Shown here: piece after piece, positions 44,444 through 54,003 of the stretch | Numbering within the stretch: position 1 is the first letter of the stretch | Layout: each line of letters opens with the position of its first letter | Assembly (NCBI RefSeq): GCF_020423045.1 | Contig: NZ_CP081943.1 | Coordinates: 930,001 to 994,000, forward strand | Direction of reading: 5' to 3' | Length of the DNA stretch: 64,000 bases | Origin: Pseudomonas sp. MM213 | GTDB taxonomy: Bacteria > Pseudomonadota > Gammaproteobacteria > Pseudomonadales > Pseudomonadaceae | Notes under the pieces: model-generated | The model's input: only the letters and a program-made list of their open reading frames with translations | What the model was told of the DNA's origin: nothing | Database searches by the model: none | Program-made: the position numbers and the translations under genes

Positions 44444-45727
44444 ATGCTCATTGCGTCGTTGATTTTCCTGCTGACCATCACCCTGGTGATCTGGCAACCC
44501 AAAGGCCTCGGTGTCGGTTGGAGTGCGGTGTTCGGCGCCGTGCTGGCGCTGATTTTCGGTGTGGTGCACCTCAGTGATATTCCGCTGGTGTGGCAGATCA
44601 TCTGGAACGCCACCGGCACTTTTGTAGCGCTGATCATCATCAGCCTGTTGCTGGATGAGGCGGGGTTCTTTGCCTGGGCGGCACTGCATGTCGCAAGGTG
44701 GGGGCGGGGCAGTGGGCGCAAGTTGTTTGCCTATATGGTGCTGCTCGGCGCGCTGGTGTCGGCCTTGTTTGCCAACGACGGGGCGGCGCTGATCCTCACG
44801 CCCATCGTGATTTCCATGCTGCTGGCGTTGCGCTTTTCCCCGGCGGCGACCCTGGCGTTCGTGATGGGCGCCGGGTTTATTGCCGACACTGCCAGCCTGC
44901 CGCTGGTGGTGTCGAACCTGGTGAACATCGTTTCCGCCGACTTCTTCCACATCGGCTTCAATCGCTATGCGGCGGTGATGGTTCCGGTCAACCTGGTGAG
45001 CGTTGCGGCGACACTGGCGGTGTTGATGTGGTTTTTCCGGCGCGACATTCCCAAGGATTACGACCCTGAGCAACTGGAACATCCGTCCAGTGCGATCCAC
45101 GACAAGGCGACGTTTTATGCCGGTTGGGCGGTGTTGCTGATCCTGTTGATCGGGTGTTTTGCGCTGGAACCGCTGGGTATTCCCATCAGTGCCATTTCGG
45201 CGGTGTGCGCGGCATTGCTGCTGGCCATTGCTGCCCGAGGCCACAAGATTTCCACGCGCAAGGTGCTGAAAGAAGCGCCGTGGCAGATCGTGATTTTCTC
45301 GCTGGGCATGTACCTGGTGGTCTACGGTCTGCGTAACGCCGGGCTCACCGGGTATCTGGCGGGTTGGCTGGACGGTTTTGCCGGTTACGGCGTCTGGGGC
45401 GCGGCCATGGGCACGGGGCTTTTGACGGCGCTGTTGTCGTCGATCATGAATAACCTGCCGACGGTGCTGATTGGTCTGTTGTCGATTGACGCGAGTCAGG
45501 CGAGCGGAGTGGTGAAGGAGGCGATGATCTACGCCAACGTGATCGGCAGTGACCTGGGGCCGAAGATTACGCCGATTGGCAGCCTGGCGACGTTGTTGTG
45601 GCTGCATGTGCTGGAGCGCAAGAGCATTCGGATCGGCTGGGGGTATTACTTCAAGGTCGGGATTGTGTTGACGGTGCCGGTGTTGTTGGTGACGTTGGCG
45701 GCGTTGGCTGTGCGGTTGTCCGTTTAG
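44444..45727 (+). CDS. arsB: Arsenite/antimonite efflux permease ArsB
   Basis: Inner-membrane arsenite exporter of 427 residues with about 11-12 helices. ArsB features are the early [31 protein letters not shown], the loop [25 protein letters not shown] and the C-terminal [15 protein letters not shown] with [22 protein letters not shown]. It extrudes As(III)/Sb(III) by proton motive force. It is the second gene of an arsR-arsB unit; arsC and arsH genes do not follow, so arsenate would not be reduced by products of this operon. A REP element follows. Confidence 0.95.
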   Translation: MLIASLIFLLTITLVIWQPKGLGVGWSAVFGAVLALIFGVVHLSDIPLVWQIIWNATGTFVALIIISLLLDEAGFFAWAALHVARWGRGSGRKLFAYMVLLGALVSALFANDGAALILTPIVISMLLALRFSPAATLAFVMGAGFIADTASLPLVVSNLVNIVSADFFHIGFNRYAAVMVPVNLVSVAATLAVLMWFFRRDIPKDYDPEQLEHPSSAIHDKATFYAGWAVLLILLIGCFALEPLGIPISAISAVCAALLLAIAARGHKISTRKVLKEAPWQIVIFSLGMYLVVYGLRNAGLTGYLAGWLDGFAGYGVWGAAMGTGLLTALLSSIMNNLPTVLIGLLSIDASQASGVVKEAMIYANVIGSDLGPKITPIGSLATLLWLHVLERKSIRIGWGYYFKVGIVLTVPVLLVTLAALAVRLSV

Positions 45728-45740
45728 ACCGCGTCGGCCC

Positions 45741-45834
45741 CATCGCGAGCAGGCTCGCTCCCACAGGGATTTTGTGAACGCCGCAAATCCAATGTGGGAG
45801 CGAGCGGTGCGACGATTCGACTTGCCCGCGAAGA
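45741..45834. repeat. REP doublet with an interrupted right arm
   Basis: Left arm TCGCGAGCAGGCTCGCTCCC is intact. The right arm reads GTGGGAGCGAGC, then about 16 extra bases (GGTGCGACGATTCGAC), then TTGCCCGCGAA. It lies between the converging arsB and DUF1853 genes. Confidence 0.8.
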
Positions 45835-45857
45835 GGCCAGCCCAGTCACTACAACGC

Positions 45858-46808
45858 TCAACCCCCACCCGGCACATTCGGCCAAAGGTCCGCCACCAGA
45901 AACAACCGCTCCGCTTCCTCCCACTCCCCATTCGCATTCTCGATCAACCGCACCAGCAACTGCGCCGGCGCCAGCGGTTCCAGATCGCTCAGCCACGCTT
46001 GCAGCTGTTGCGTGCTCCAGGTCTGCTCGGCCGGGTAGTGCGCCGGTGCCAGCCAGGCATGGCGGGGCAGGGGTTGCCAGCGACCGAACGGGCGCTGCGT
46101 GACAAAATCATTCCAGTCCTTTTGATGCAGCCAGCTACCGCGTAAATGCTGTGGGTGCGCACCGCTTGGGGCTTCGGATTGCCCCGGCCACGGATAAAGC
46201 AGATAGCCGCCCAGCCACAAATGCGCACTGAACTGCTGGATGTCCAGCGCCGCCAGGACCTCGCGGCTCTCCGGTCGCGCGGAAATCGGCAGCTGATGCT
46301 GGCTCAGGTGCGCCAGTTTGCGGTCCAGCCGATCGTGGCAGCCCGGCCCGAGCCAATGCGCGGTGTTATGCCCCGCGCCATTTTGCGGGCCGAGGTAAAG
46401 CTTGATCGCCAGTTCCAGGTGATGCACGCCGTCGCGATCGCGCAGCAGCATGTCCAGTTCGCCCAGCGTGTGGCCTTCGCGACGGATTGGCATGTTCGCG
46501 GCAATCAGATCGATGCCCGGTGCATGGCGCACCGCGTATTGCCACAGCCGTTCGTAATACAGACCCAGGCGTCGGGTCCGGGCCTGGGCCAGCCAGTGCA
46601 GCAGGTCGTAGCTGTCGTGATCCAGTTGCCGTAGCCAGAGCTCCAGCCGTTCCGGCGCCTGCACCCAGTCACTGCCGGCCAGTGGATGACGTTGCGGCCA
46701 TGGCGTGACCTCCAGCATCGGCGGCGCGAGGATGACCCAGGCCAGGTCGCGGACCTCGGGGTGGCGCAACTGGTGGGGTAACTGCAGCAAATCGGGAAAT
46801 AGGATCAT
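45858..46808 (-). CDS. DUF1853 family protein
   Basis: A 316-residue protein of the DUF1853 family, found in Pseudomonas next to nadK. Blocks recognisable are [23 protein letters not shown] at the start, [45 protein letters not shown] and [10 protein letters not shown]. The LGELD-x10-H-x-E-x-A-x-K spacing resembles the PD-(D/E)XK nuclease fold (Asp, Glu-x-Lys), but a nuclease role is only suggested by this. No signal or membrane helix. It faces away from nadK across 112 bases. Confidence 0.85.
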   Translation of the reverse strand: MILFPDLLQLPHQLRHPEVRDLAWVILAPPMLEVTPWPQRHPLAGSDWVQAPERLELWLRQLDHDSYDLLHWLAQARTRRLGLYYERLWQYAVRHAPGIDLIAANMPIRREGHTLGELDMLLRDRDGVHHLELAIKLYLGPQNGAGHNTAHWLGPGCHDRLDRKLAHLSQHQLPISARPESREVLAALDIQQFSAHLWLGGYLLYPWPGQSEAPSGAHPQHLRGSWLHQKDWNDFVTQRPFGRWQPLPRHAWLAPAHYPAEQTWSTQQLQAWLSDLEPLAPAQLLVRLIENANGEWEEAERLFLVADLWPNVPGGG

Positions 46809-46920
46809 CTTGCGAGCATAGCCCTAAACCTGAGTGCGCCCTTGTGGCTGAAAGGATTTTGTCTATCCCGCGCTTTCGCCCATAATCGTGGTTTTCGCCG
46901 TCGCAAACCGTAGGGGCACC

Positions 46921-47811
46921 ATGGAGCAATTTCGTAATATCGGCATCATCGGTCGCCTGGGCAGTTCGCAGGTGCTGGATACCGTCCGCCGACTGAAACG
47001 GTTTCTGCTCGATCGTCACCTGCACGTGATCCTCGAAGACACCATCGCTGAAGTCCTGCCGGGTCATGGCCTGCAAACTTCGTCGCGCAAGATGCTCGGT
47101 GAAGTCTGTGACATGGTGATTGTGGTCGGCGGTGACGGCAGCCTGCTTGGCGCCGCACGCGCACTGGCCCGACATAATATTCCGGTGCTCGGCATCAACC
47201 GTGGCAGCCTCGGTTTCCTGACCGATATTCGCCCCGATGAACTGGAAGTCAAAGTCGCCGAAGTGCTCGACGGCCACTATCTGGTGGAAAACCGCTTCCT
47301 GCTGCAAGCCGAAGTCCGCCGCCACGCCGAGGCCATTGGCCAGGGCGATGCGCTGAACGACGTGGTGCTGCACCCCGGCAAATCGACGCGCATGATCGAG
47401 TTCGAGCTGTACATCGACGGCCAGTTCGTCTGCAGCCAGAAGGCCGACGGCCTGATCGTCGCCACGCCGACCGGCTCGACCGCGTACGCGCTGTCGGCGG
47501 GCGGTCCGATCATGCACCCCAAGCTTGACGCTATTGTGATTGTGCCGATGTACCCCCATACCTTGTCGGGCAGACCGATTGTGGTCGATGGCAACAGTGA
47601 GCTGAAAATCGTCGTGTCCAAGGATATGCAGATCTACCCGCAAGTCTCCTGTGACGGGCAGAACCACTTCACCTGCGCGCCGGGTGACACCATCACCGTG
47701 AGCAAGAAAGCGCAGAAGCTGCGGCTGATTCATCCGCTCGACCACAACTACTACGAAGTCTGCCGGACCAAACTTGGCTGGGGCAGCAAGTTGGGGGGTG
47801 GAGGCGACTGA
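46921..47811 (+). CDS. nadK: NAD kinase
   Basis: Phosphorylates NAD to NADP with ATP or polyphosphate. The 296-residue protein begins MEQFRNIGIIGRLGSSQV and has the GGDG motif (VIVVGGDGSLLGAAR), the NE/D-like LNDVVLHPGK and GLIVATPTGSTAYALSAGGPI. It starts the tight run with the phosphoesterase, whose ATG overlaps its stop (TGATG). The gene order nadK to pepN is as in P. aeruginosa PA3088-PA3083, as I recall. Confidence 0.96.
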   Translation: MEQFRNIGIIGRLGSSQVLDTVRRLKRFLLDRHLHVILEDTIAEVLPGHGLQTSSRKMLGEVCDMVIVVGGDGSLLGAARALARHNIPVLGINRGSLGFLTDIRPDELEVKVAEVLDGHYLVENRFLLQAEVRRHAEAIGQGDALNDVVLHPGKSTRMIEFELYIDGQFVCSQKADGLIVATPTGSTAYALSAGGPIMHPKLDAIVIVPMYPHTLSGRPIVVDGNSELKIVVSKDMQIYPQVSCDGQNHFTCAPGDTITVSKKAQKLRLIHPLDHNYYEVCRTKLGWGSKLGGGGD

Positions 47812-48782
47812 TGCTCGATCCCGCGCGAAGTTATGACCTTATCGGTGACGTGCACGGTTGCGCCCTGACCCTTGAGCACTTGCTCGACCTGCTCGGTTAT
47901 CACAAACAGGGCGGCGTCTGGCGGCATCCGTCGCGCATGGCGGTGTTCGTCGGTGACATCATCGACCGCGGCCCGCGGATTCGCGAGGCGCTGCACATCG
48001 TCCACGACATGGTCGAGGCTGGCCAGGCGTTGTGCATCATGGGCAACCATGAATTCAACGCACTCGGCTGGAGCACGCCAGCGCCGCCGGGCAGCGGCAA
48101 GCAATTCGTCCGTGAGCACACGCCACGTCATGCGCGCTTGCTGGGTGAAACCCTGACCCAGTTTGAAGACCATCCCGCGGACTGGCATGACTTCCAGCAA
48201 TGGTTCTACGAACTGCCGCTGTTTGTGGATGCCGGGCGTTTCCGTGTGGTTCACGCCTGCTGGGATGCGGGCTTGATCGAGCCGCTACGCGCTCTGTTTT
48301 CCGATGGCTGCGTCGATGAACATTTCCTCCAGGCCTCGGCCGTGCCGGGCAGTTTTGCCTGCACCGTGTTCGACCGTTTGCTGCGCGGCACCGACATGCG
48401 CTTGCCTGACGGGTTGACCATGACCAGCGGCGATGGCCTGACGCGCTCGTTCTTCCGCACCAAATTCTGGGAAGACGACCCGCAAACCTACGGAGACATC
48501 GTGTTCCAGCCTGACGCTTTACCGGAACCCGTGGCCCGGACGCCGCTATCGTCCACCGAGAAAAACACTTTGCTGCGCTATGGCGTTGACGAGCCCTTGT
48601 TGTTCGTCGGCCACTACTGGCGCAGCGGCAAACCGGCGCCGATCCGCCCGAACCTGGCCTGCCTGGATTACAGCGCGGTGCTTTACGGCAAGCTGGTCGC
48701 CTATCGACTGGATCAGGAAACCCGGCTCGATCCGCACAAATTCGTCTGGGTCGACGTCGAACGGCCGGAGGCACTGCGATGA
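47811..48782 (+). CDS. Metallophosphoesterase (calcineurin-like)
   Basis: A 323-residue phosphoesterase. The dinuclear metal site is seen in YDLIGDVHGCALTLEHLL, AVFVGDIIDRGPRIREAL and CIMGNHEFNALGW; VVHACWD and FVGHYWRSG add later histidines. It resembles PrpE/ApaH-type enzymes that split bis-nucleoside tetraphosphates or dephosphorylate proteins; substrate unknown. Its stop overlaps the next ATG by four bases (ATGA). Confidence 0.93.
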   Translation: MLDPARSYDLIGDVHGCALTLEHLLDLLGYHKQGGVWRHPSRMAVFVGDIIDRGPRIREALHIVHDMVEAGQALCIMGNHEFNALGWSTPAPPGSGKQFVREHTPRHARLLGETLTQFEDHPADWHDFQQWFYELPLFVDAGRFRVVHACWDAGLIEPLRALFSDGCVDEHFLQASAVPGSFACTVFDRLLRGTDMRLPDGLTMTSGDGLTRSFFRTKFWEDDPQTYGDIVFQPDALPEPVARTPLSSTEKNTLLRYGVDEPLLFVGHYWRSGKPAPIRPNLACLDYSAVLYGKLVAYRLDQETRLDPHKFVWVDVERPEALR

Positions 48783-49648
48783 GCGCCGTGGCCGTTTTAC
48801 GCCTGCCGCTGGCGGTGGATCTGAGCGGGTTCGTCAAACTGCTGCAACGCATGCAGGTGCCGCATCGGGTCAGCGAAGAGCAGGGCGAGCAGGTGTTGTG
48901 GGTGCCCGCCAATATCAGTGAAGACGTGCGTGCGTTGTACGAGCGTTTTCCGGCGGGTGATCCCGATCAGCAACTGGACATCCCGGTGGCGATGACCACG
49001 AAGCGTCCCGGCTTCGTCGAGCAATTGCGCCACGCCAAAGCGACGGCAGCGGTGCTGCTGCTGAGCCTGATCGTCGGTGCGGTGACGCTGCTGGGCGAAA
49101 ACCTCGACACGATGCGCTGGTTGACCTTCCTCGATTTCCGGGTGGTTGGCGAATACATCCATTTCACGCCATTGGCCGACAGCCTGGCAGCGGGGCAGTG
49201 GTGGCGTCTGGTGACGCCGATGCTGATCCACTTCGGCATCCTCCATTTGGCCATGAACGGCATGTGGTATTGGGAACTGGGGCGACGCATTGAGTCGCGT
49301 CAAGGCGGCATCAACCTGATCGGCCTGACCCTGCTGTTCGCCCTGGTGTCGAACTACGCGCAGTTTTATTTCAGCGGCCCGACCTTGTTTGGCGGGTTGT
49401 CCGGCGTGCTGTATGGCCTGCTCGGGCATTGCTGGATCTTTCAGATCCTGTCGCCGAACCGCGCTTATCGCCTGCCTCGCGGGGTGCTGGTGATGATGCT
49501 GGTGTGGCTGCTGCTGTGCCTGTCCGGGCTGGTCTCGATGATCGGCTTCGGTGAAATTGCGAACGCCGCCCACGTCGGCGGGTTACTCATCGGATGCTTC
49601 ACCGGTTTGTTGGGTGGTTTGTACAACCGCCGTAAACTGGCCGCCTAA
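48779..49648 (+). CDS. Rhomboid-family intramembrane serine protease
   Basis: Six-helix inner-membrane protease of 289 residues with a cytoplasmic N-terminal domain (about 1-80). The catalytic Ser208 lies in FGGLSGVLYGLLG and His265 in NAAHVGGLLIG, the Ser-His dyad of rhomboids; the oxyanion helper HFGILHLAMNGMWYWELG is also present. It is the GlpG-like type. Substrates unknown. The ATG overlaps the phosphoesterase stop. Confidence 0.95.
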   Translation: MSAVAVLRLPLAVDLSGFVKLLQRMQVPHRVSEEQGEQVLWVPANISEDVRALYERFPAGDPDQQLDIPVAMTTKRPGFVEQLRHAKATAAVLLLSLIVGAVTLLGENLDTMRWLTFLDFRVVGEYIHFTPLADSLAAGQWWRLVTPMLIHFGILHLAMNGMWYWELGRRIESRQGGINLIGLTLLFALVSNYAQFYFSGPTLFGGLSGVLYGLLGHCWIFQILSPNRAYRLPRGVLVMMLVWLLLCLSGLVSMIGFGEIANAAHVGGLLIGCFTGLLGGLYNRRKLAA

Positions 49649-49675
49649 AAAAGTTATGTAAGTTCGGAGACCTTG

Positions 49676-49936
49676 ATGTCCTCTTTTAACGAAATGATCA
49701 AAAACATCACCCCCGATATCTACCAGAGCCTGAAACTGGCGGTGGAAATCGGCAAATGGTCCGACGGTGGCAAACTCACCGCCGAGCAACGCGAACTGTC
49801 GCTGCAAGCGATGATCGCCTGGGAAATCCAGAACCTGCCCGAAGACCAGCGCACCGGTTACATGGGCGTGCAGGAATGTGGCTCGAAGTCGATTGAAGTG
49901 CCGAATATCCTGTTCAAGTCGGATGCCATCCATTGA
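49676..49936 (+). CDS. YeaC-like DUF1315 protein
   Basis: An 86-residue protein of the YeaC/DUF1315 family: SFNEMIKNITPDIYQSLKLAVEIGKWSDGGKLTAEQRELSLQAMIAWE and RTGYMGVQECGSKS. Cytoplasmic and small; function unknown. The ATG is directly preceded by a TTG in frame, and by GGAGA about 12 bases upstream. Its stop overlaps the TTG start of the next gene (TTGA), so these two are translationally coupled. Confidence 0.9.
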   Translation: MSSFNEMIKNITPDIYQSLKLAVEIGKWSDGGKLTAEQRELSLQAMIAWEIQNLPEDQRTGYMGVQECGSKSIEVPNILFKSDAIH

Positions 49937-50763
49937 TCGAGATTGGCCGCGGTGCAATCAGTAAAATGTCGGCTCGCCTGGACGGGTCCGACGTGCAGTA
50001 CGCGTTTCGTCTGGACGATGTCGAAGTGCCGGTCAACCCGTTGATCGGCACCACGGTACGTCTGGAATACCTGGGGGCGATCCACTGCTGCCATTGCGGA
50101 CGCAAGACCAAAACCAGTTTCAGCCAGGGTTACTGCTACCCGTGCATGACCAAACTGGCGCAGTGCGATATCTGCATCATGAGCCCGGAGCGCTGCCACT
50201 ACGACGCCGGCACCTGCCGTGAGCCGGAGTGGGGCGAGAAGTTCTGCATGACCGATCACATCGTGTACCTGTCGAACTCGTCCGGGGTCAAAGTCGGGAT
50301 TACCCGTGCGACCCAACTACCGACGCGCTGGATCGACCAGGGCGCTCGTCAGGCGTTGCCGATCATGCGTGTTGCGACCCGTCAGCAGTCAGGCTTCGTC
50401 GAAGACCTGTTCCGCAGTCAGGTGACGGACAAGACCAACTGGCGTGCTTTACTCAAGGGCGAAGCGGTTTCGGTGGACTTGGCCGAAGTTCGCGATCAGC
50501 TGTTTGAAAGCTGCGCCGAAGGCCTGCAAACCTTGCAGGAACGATTTGGTCTGCAGGCGATCCAGACTATTAGCGATGCCGAGCCGCTGGAAATCCGTTA
50601 TCCGGTGGAGCAATACCCGGCCAAAATCGTCAGCTTCAACCTGGACAAGAACCCGATTGCCGAAGGCACGCTGCTGGGGATCAAGGGCCAGTACCTGATC
50701 TTCGACACCGGCGTGATCAATATTCGTAAATACACGGCTTATCAGCTCGCCGTGCATCAGTAA
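49933..50763 (+). CDS. DUF2797 family protein (Cys-rich, GIY-YIG-like segment)
   Basis: A 276-residue protein with a Cys-rich zinc-finger-like region (about 50-100: HCCHCGRKTK, CYPCMTKLAQCDICIMSPERCHYDAGTC, FC). A GIY-YIG-like strand pair follows (IVYLSNSSGVKVGITRATQLPTRWIDQGA). It then has a helix with FVEDLFRSQV. The DUF2797 label is from these blocks; a metal-binding nuclease-like role is an inference from the fold cue alone. Start codon TTG overlaps the yeaC-like stop. Function unknown. Confidence 0.85.
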   Translation: MIEIGRGAISKMSARLDGSDVQYAFRLDDVEVPVNPLIGTTVRLEYLGAIHCCHCGRKTKTSFSQGYCYPCMTKLAQCDICIMSPERCHYDAGTCREPEWGEKFCMTDHIVYLSNSSGVKVGITRATQLPTRWIDQGARQALPIMRVATRQQSGFVEDLFRSQVTDKTNWRALLKGEAVSVDLAEVRDQLFESCAEGLQTLQERFGLQAIQTISDAEPLEIRYPVEQYPAKIVSFNLDKNPIAEGTLLGIKGQYLIFDTGVINIRKYTAYQLAVHQ

Positions 50764-50773
50764 GGACTCCAGC

Positions 50774-53431
50774 ATGCGCACCGAACAACCGAAGATGATC
50801 TATTTGAAAGACTATCAGGCGCCTGAGTACCTGATCGACGAGACGCACCTGACCTTCGAGTTGTTCGAGGACCACAGCCTGGTCCATGCGCAACTGGTGA
50901 TGCGCCGCAACCCTGAGCGTGGCCCGGGCCTGCCGCCGCTGGTGCTGGACGGTCAGCAACTCGATCTGCTGTCGGTGACCCTGGCCGACCGCGAACTGAC
51001 GGCTGCCGACTATCAGTTGACCGAGAACCATCTGACGCTGCATCCGACCAGCACCAGCTTCACGGTCGACACCAGCGTCCGCATTCACCCGGAAACCAAC
51101 ACCGCGCTGGAAGGCCTGTACAAGTCCGGCACGATGTTCTGCACCCAGTGCGAGGCCGAAGGCTTCCGCAAGATCACCTATTACCTCGACCGCCCGGACG
51201 TGATGAGCACGTTCACCACCACGGTCGTCGCGGAACAGCACAGCTACCCGGTGCTGCTGTCCAACGGCAACCCGATTGCCAGCGGTCCTGGCGAAGACGG
51301 CCGTCATTGGGCGACCTGGGAAGACCCGTTCAAGAAACCGGCGTACCTGTTCGCATTGGTGGCCGGTGATTTGTGGTGCGTCGAAGACACCTTCACCACC
51401 ATGACCGAGCGCAACGTGGCGCTGCGCATCTACGTCGAGCCCGAAAACATCGACAAGTGCCAGCACGCCATGAACAGCCTGAAGAAATCCATGCGCTGGG
51501 ACGAAGAAGTCTACGGTCGTGAATACGACCTGGACATCTTCATGATCGTTGCGGTCAACGACTTCAACATGGGCGCCATGGAGAACAAGGGCCTCAACAT
51601 CTTCAACTCCAGCGCCGTGCTGGCTCGCGCCGAAACCGCGACCGACGCCGCGCATCAGCGTGTGGAAGCGATCGTCGCTCACGAATACTTCCACAACTGG
51701 TCGGGCAACCGCGTGACCTGCCGCGACTGGTTCCAGTTGTCGCTGAAGGAAGGCTTCACCGTGTTCCGCGATTCCGGTTTCTCCGCCGACATGAACTCGG
51801 CCACCGTGAAGCGCATCCAGGACGTGGCTTACCTTCGCACTCATCAGTTCGCCGAAGACGCAGGTCCCATGGCCCACGCCGTGCGCCCGGACAGCTTCAT
51901 CGAGATTTCCAACTTCTACACCCTGACCGTGTACGAAAAGGGCTCGGAAGTGGTCGGCATGATCCACACCTTGCTTGGTGCCGACGGTTTCCGTAAAGGC
52001 AGCGACCTGTATTTCGAGCGCCATGACGGCCAGGCCGTGACCTGCGATGACTTCATCAAGGCCATGGAAGATGCCAATGGTGTCGACCTGACCCAGTTCA
52101 AACGCTGGTACAGCCAGGCTGGCACGCCACGCCTGGCGGTGAGCGAGTCCTACGACGCTGCAGCGAAAACCTACAGCCTGACATTCCGTCAAAGCTGCCC
52201 GGCGACCCCGGACAAGGTTGAAAAACTGCCGTTCGTGATCCCGGTTGAATTGGGCCTGCTGGATTCCAAAGGCGCGCCTGTTGCCTTGCGCCTGTCCGGC
52301 GAAGCCAGCGCCCAGGGCACCTCGCGCGTCATTTCGGTGACCGAAGCCGAACAGACCTTCACCTTCGTCGATATCGCTGAGCAACCGCTGCCTTCGTTGC
52401 TGCGTGGCTTCTCGGCTCCGGTGAAACTGAGCTTCCCGTACAACCGCGACCAACTGATGTTCCTGATGCAGCACGACAGCGACGGTTTCAACCGCTGGGA
52501 TGCCGGTCAGCAATTGTCGGTGCAAGTGCTGCAAGAGCTGATCGCCCAGCAGCAGAAGGGCGAGAAGCTGGTGCTGGATCAGCGCCTGATTTCGGCCTTG
52601 CGTACCGTGCTGTCGGACGAGTCGCTGGATCAGGCAATGGTCGCCGAAATGCTCTCGCTGCCGGGTGAGGCGTATCTGACCGAGATCAGCGAAGTGGCTG
52701 ATGTTGATGCCATCCACATCGCTCGCGAGTTTGCCCGCAAGGCGTTGGCAGACGGTTTGTTCGAGGCGTTGTGGTCGCGTTACCAGGCCAACCGCGCTCT
52801 GTCGAAACAAACCCCGTACATTGCCGAAGCCGAGCACTTTGCCCGTCGCGCCTTGCAGAACATTGCGCTGTCGTACCTGATGCTCAGTGGTCAATCGCAA
52901 GTAATGGCGGCGACGCTTGAGCAGTTCGAGACCAGCGACAACATGACCGAGCGCCTGACGGCATTGGCGGTGTTGGTGAATTCGCCGTTCGAAGAAGAAA
53001 AAGCCTTGGCGCTGGCCGGTTTTGCCGAGCACTTCAAGGACAATCCGCTGGTCATGGATCAATGGTTCAGCGTTCAGGCGGGCAGCACGCTGCCGGGTGG
53101 GCTGGAACGTGTGCGTCAGTTGATGCAGCATCCGGCGTTCAACATCAAGAACCCGAACAAGGTGCGGGCGTTGATCGGTGCGTTTGCGGGGCAGAACCTG
53201 ATCAACTTCCATGCGGCGGATGGTTCGGGGTATCGCTTCCTGGCGGATCTGGTCATCGAACTGAACGGGTTCAACCCGCAGATTGCCTCTCGCCAACTGG
53301 CGCCGCTGACGCGCTGGCGCAAATACGACGATGCTCGTCAGGCGTTGATGAAAGGGGAGTTGGAGCGGATTCGTGCTTCGGGTCAACTGTCCAGCGATGT
53401 GTTTGAAGTGGTCAGCAAAAGCCTGGCCTGA
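50774..53431 (+). CDS. pepN: Aminopeptidase N
   Basis: M1-family zinc aminopeptidase of 885 residues that trims neutral and basic N-terminal residues from peptides in the cytoplasm. The substrate-binding motif GAMEN is at 267-271, and the zinc ligands are His303 and His307 with general base Glu304 (HEYFHNW) and third ligand Glu326 (LKEGFTVFRD). The N-terminal beta-domain and the all-helical C-terminal domain (after about 540) are complete. Ends the conserved nadK-pepN run; RBS AAGGACTCC lies 11 bases upstream. Confidence 0.97.
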   Translation: MRTEQPKMIYLKDYQAPEYLIDETHLTFELFEDHSLVHAQLVMRRNPERGPGLPPLVLDGQQLDLLSVTLADRELTAADYQLTENHLTLHPTSTSFTVDTSVRIHPETNTALEGLYKSGTMFCTQCEAEGFRKITYYLDRPDVMSTFTTTVVAEQHSYPVLLSNGNPIASGPGEDGRHWATWEDPFKKPAYLFALVAGDLWCVEDTFTTMTERNVALRIYVEPENIDKCQHAMNSLKKSMRWDEEVYGREYDLDIFMIVAVNDFNMGAMENKGLNIFNSSAVLARAETATDAAHQRVEAIVAHEYFHNWSGNRVTCRDWFQLSLKEGFTVFRDSGFSADMNSATVKRIQDVAYLRTHQFAEDAGPMAHAVRPDSFIEISNFYTLTVYEKGSEVVGMIHTLLGADGFRKGSDLYFERHDGQAVTCDDFIKAMEDANGVDLTQFKRWYSQAGTPRLAVSESYDAAAKTYSLTFRQSCPATPDKVEKLPFVIPVELGLLDSKGAPVALRLSGEASAQGTSRVISVTEAEQTFTFVDIAEQPLPSLLRGFSAPVKLSFPYNRDQLMFLMQHDSDGFNRWDAGQQLSVQVLQELIAQQQKGEKLVLDQRLISALRTVLSDESLDQAMVAEMLSLPGEAYLTEISEVADVDAIHIAREFARKALADGLFEALWSRYQANRALSKQTPYIAEAEHFARRALQNIALSYLMLSGQSQVMAATLEQFETSDNMTERLTALAVLVNSPFEEEKALALAGFAEHFKDNPLVMDQWFSVQAGSTLPGGLERVRQLMQHPAFNIKNPNKVRALIGAFAGQNLINFHAADGSGYRFLADLVIELNGFNPQIASRQLAPLTRWRKYDDARQALMKGELERIRASGQLSSDVFEVVSKSLA

Positions 53432-53445
53432 GTTTGGCGATGGAA

Positions 53446-53474
53446 CCTGTAGGAGCAAGGCTTGCCCGCGAAGG
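53446..53474 (+). repeat. Single REP arm
   Basis: A lone arm, ACCTGTAGGAGCAAGGCTTG followed by CCCGCGAAGG, with no inverted partner within 100 bases. It starts just after the pepN stop. Confidence 0.7.
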
Positions 53475-53502
53475 CTGTGTGTCGGGCGCGTTTTTTGATG
53501 GT

Positions 53503-53780
53503 GTGCATATCCATTGCTGCGGTAACGGCGGCTGGCGGTTTCGCTCTTACAGCGACTCACTTTTCCAGACGCCGGAGTGCCGGCCCAGCGAAAAGTAAGC
53601 AAAAGGCTTTGCCCCTGACGTACGGCCCTTCGCCTAGGCTCAGGGTACCCTCGCTCCGGTCCTGCTCCGTGGGCCCGCCGCCATCGGCCATCCATGGCCG
53701 GGGGCGGCTACCGCGGCATCCTTGCCGCGGTGCCCACTGCGCAGAACCTCCACTCGGCCTGCCGACGGGGCAGATCAAAA
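53503..53780 (+). repeat. Left copy of a ~270-bp Pseudomonas intergenic repeat
   Basis: This stretch contains CATATCCATTGCTGCGGTAA, then CGCTCTTACAGCGACTCAC, CTCGCTCCGGTCCTGCTCCG, GCCATCCATGGCCGGGGGCG and CACTGCGCAGAACC. The same blocks occur in the reverse orientation 500 bases away. It is a repeat type I recall as frequent between genes of the P. fluorescens group. It has no gene and no transposase. Short open frames across it are composition artefacts. Confidence 0.75.
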
Positions 53781-53848
53781 TCAAAAACCAAGCAAAAGCC
53801 AAAGCGAGGCGGCCTGCCAGCCGACCTGTCTCTTTGTTCGTACGCATC

Positions 53849-53945
53849 CCCCTGTAGGAGCCGGCTTGCTGGCGATAGCGGTGGGTCCGCCAACTTATTT
53901 CTCGACTGACCCACCGCCATCGCCAGCAAGCCGGCTCCTACAGGG
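53849..53945. repeat. REP doublet (REPIN) between the inverted copies
   Basis: Arms CCTGTAGGAGCCGGCTTGCT and exact complement flank about 45 bases, symmetric about the midpoint between the two larger repeats. Confidence 0.9.
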
Positions 53946-54003
53946 AACCCCATACGCTTTTGCTTTTCACCACTCATCAGGCCGAGCGTTAGCTCGCCTT
54001 CCG

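Noticed and set aside
50717..53695. Open frame of about 990 codons on the minus strand opposite pepN
   Set aside because: It mirrors a high-GC core gene with fully conserved catalytic motifs; its product is rich in His, Arg, Gln and Val with no domain. Typical antisense shadow of GC-rich Pseudomonas codons.
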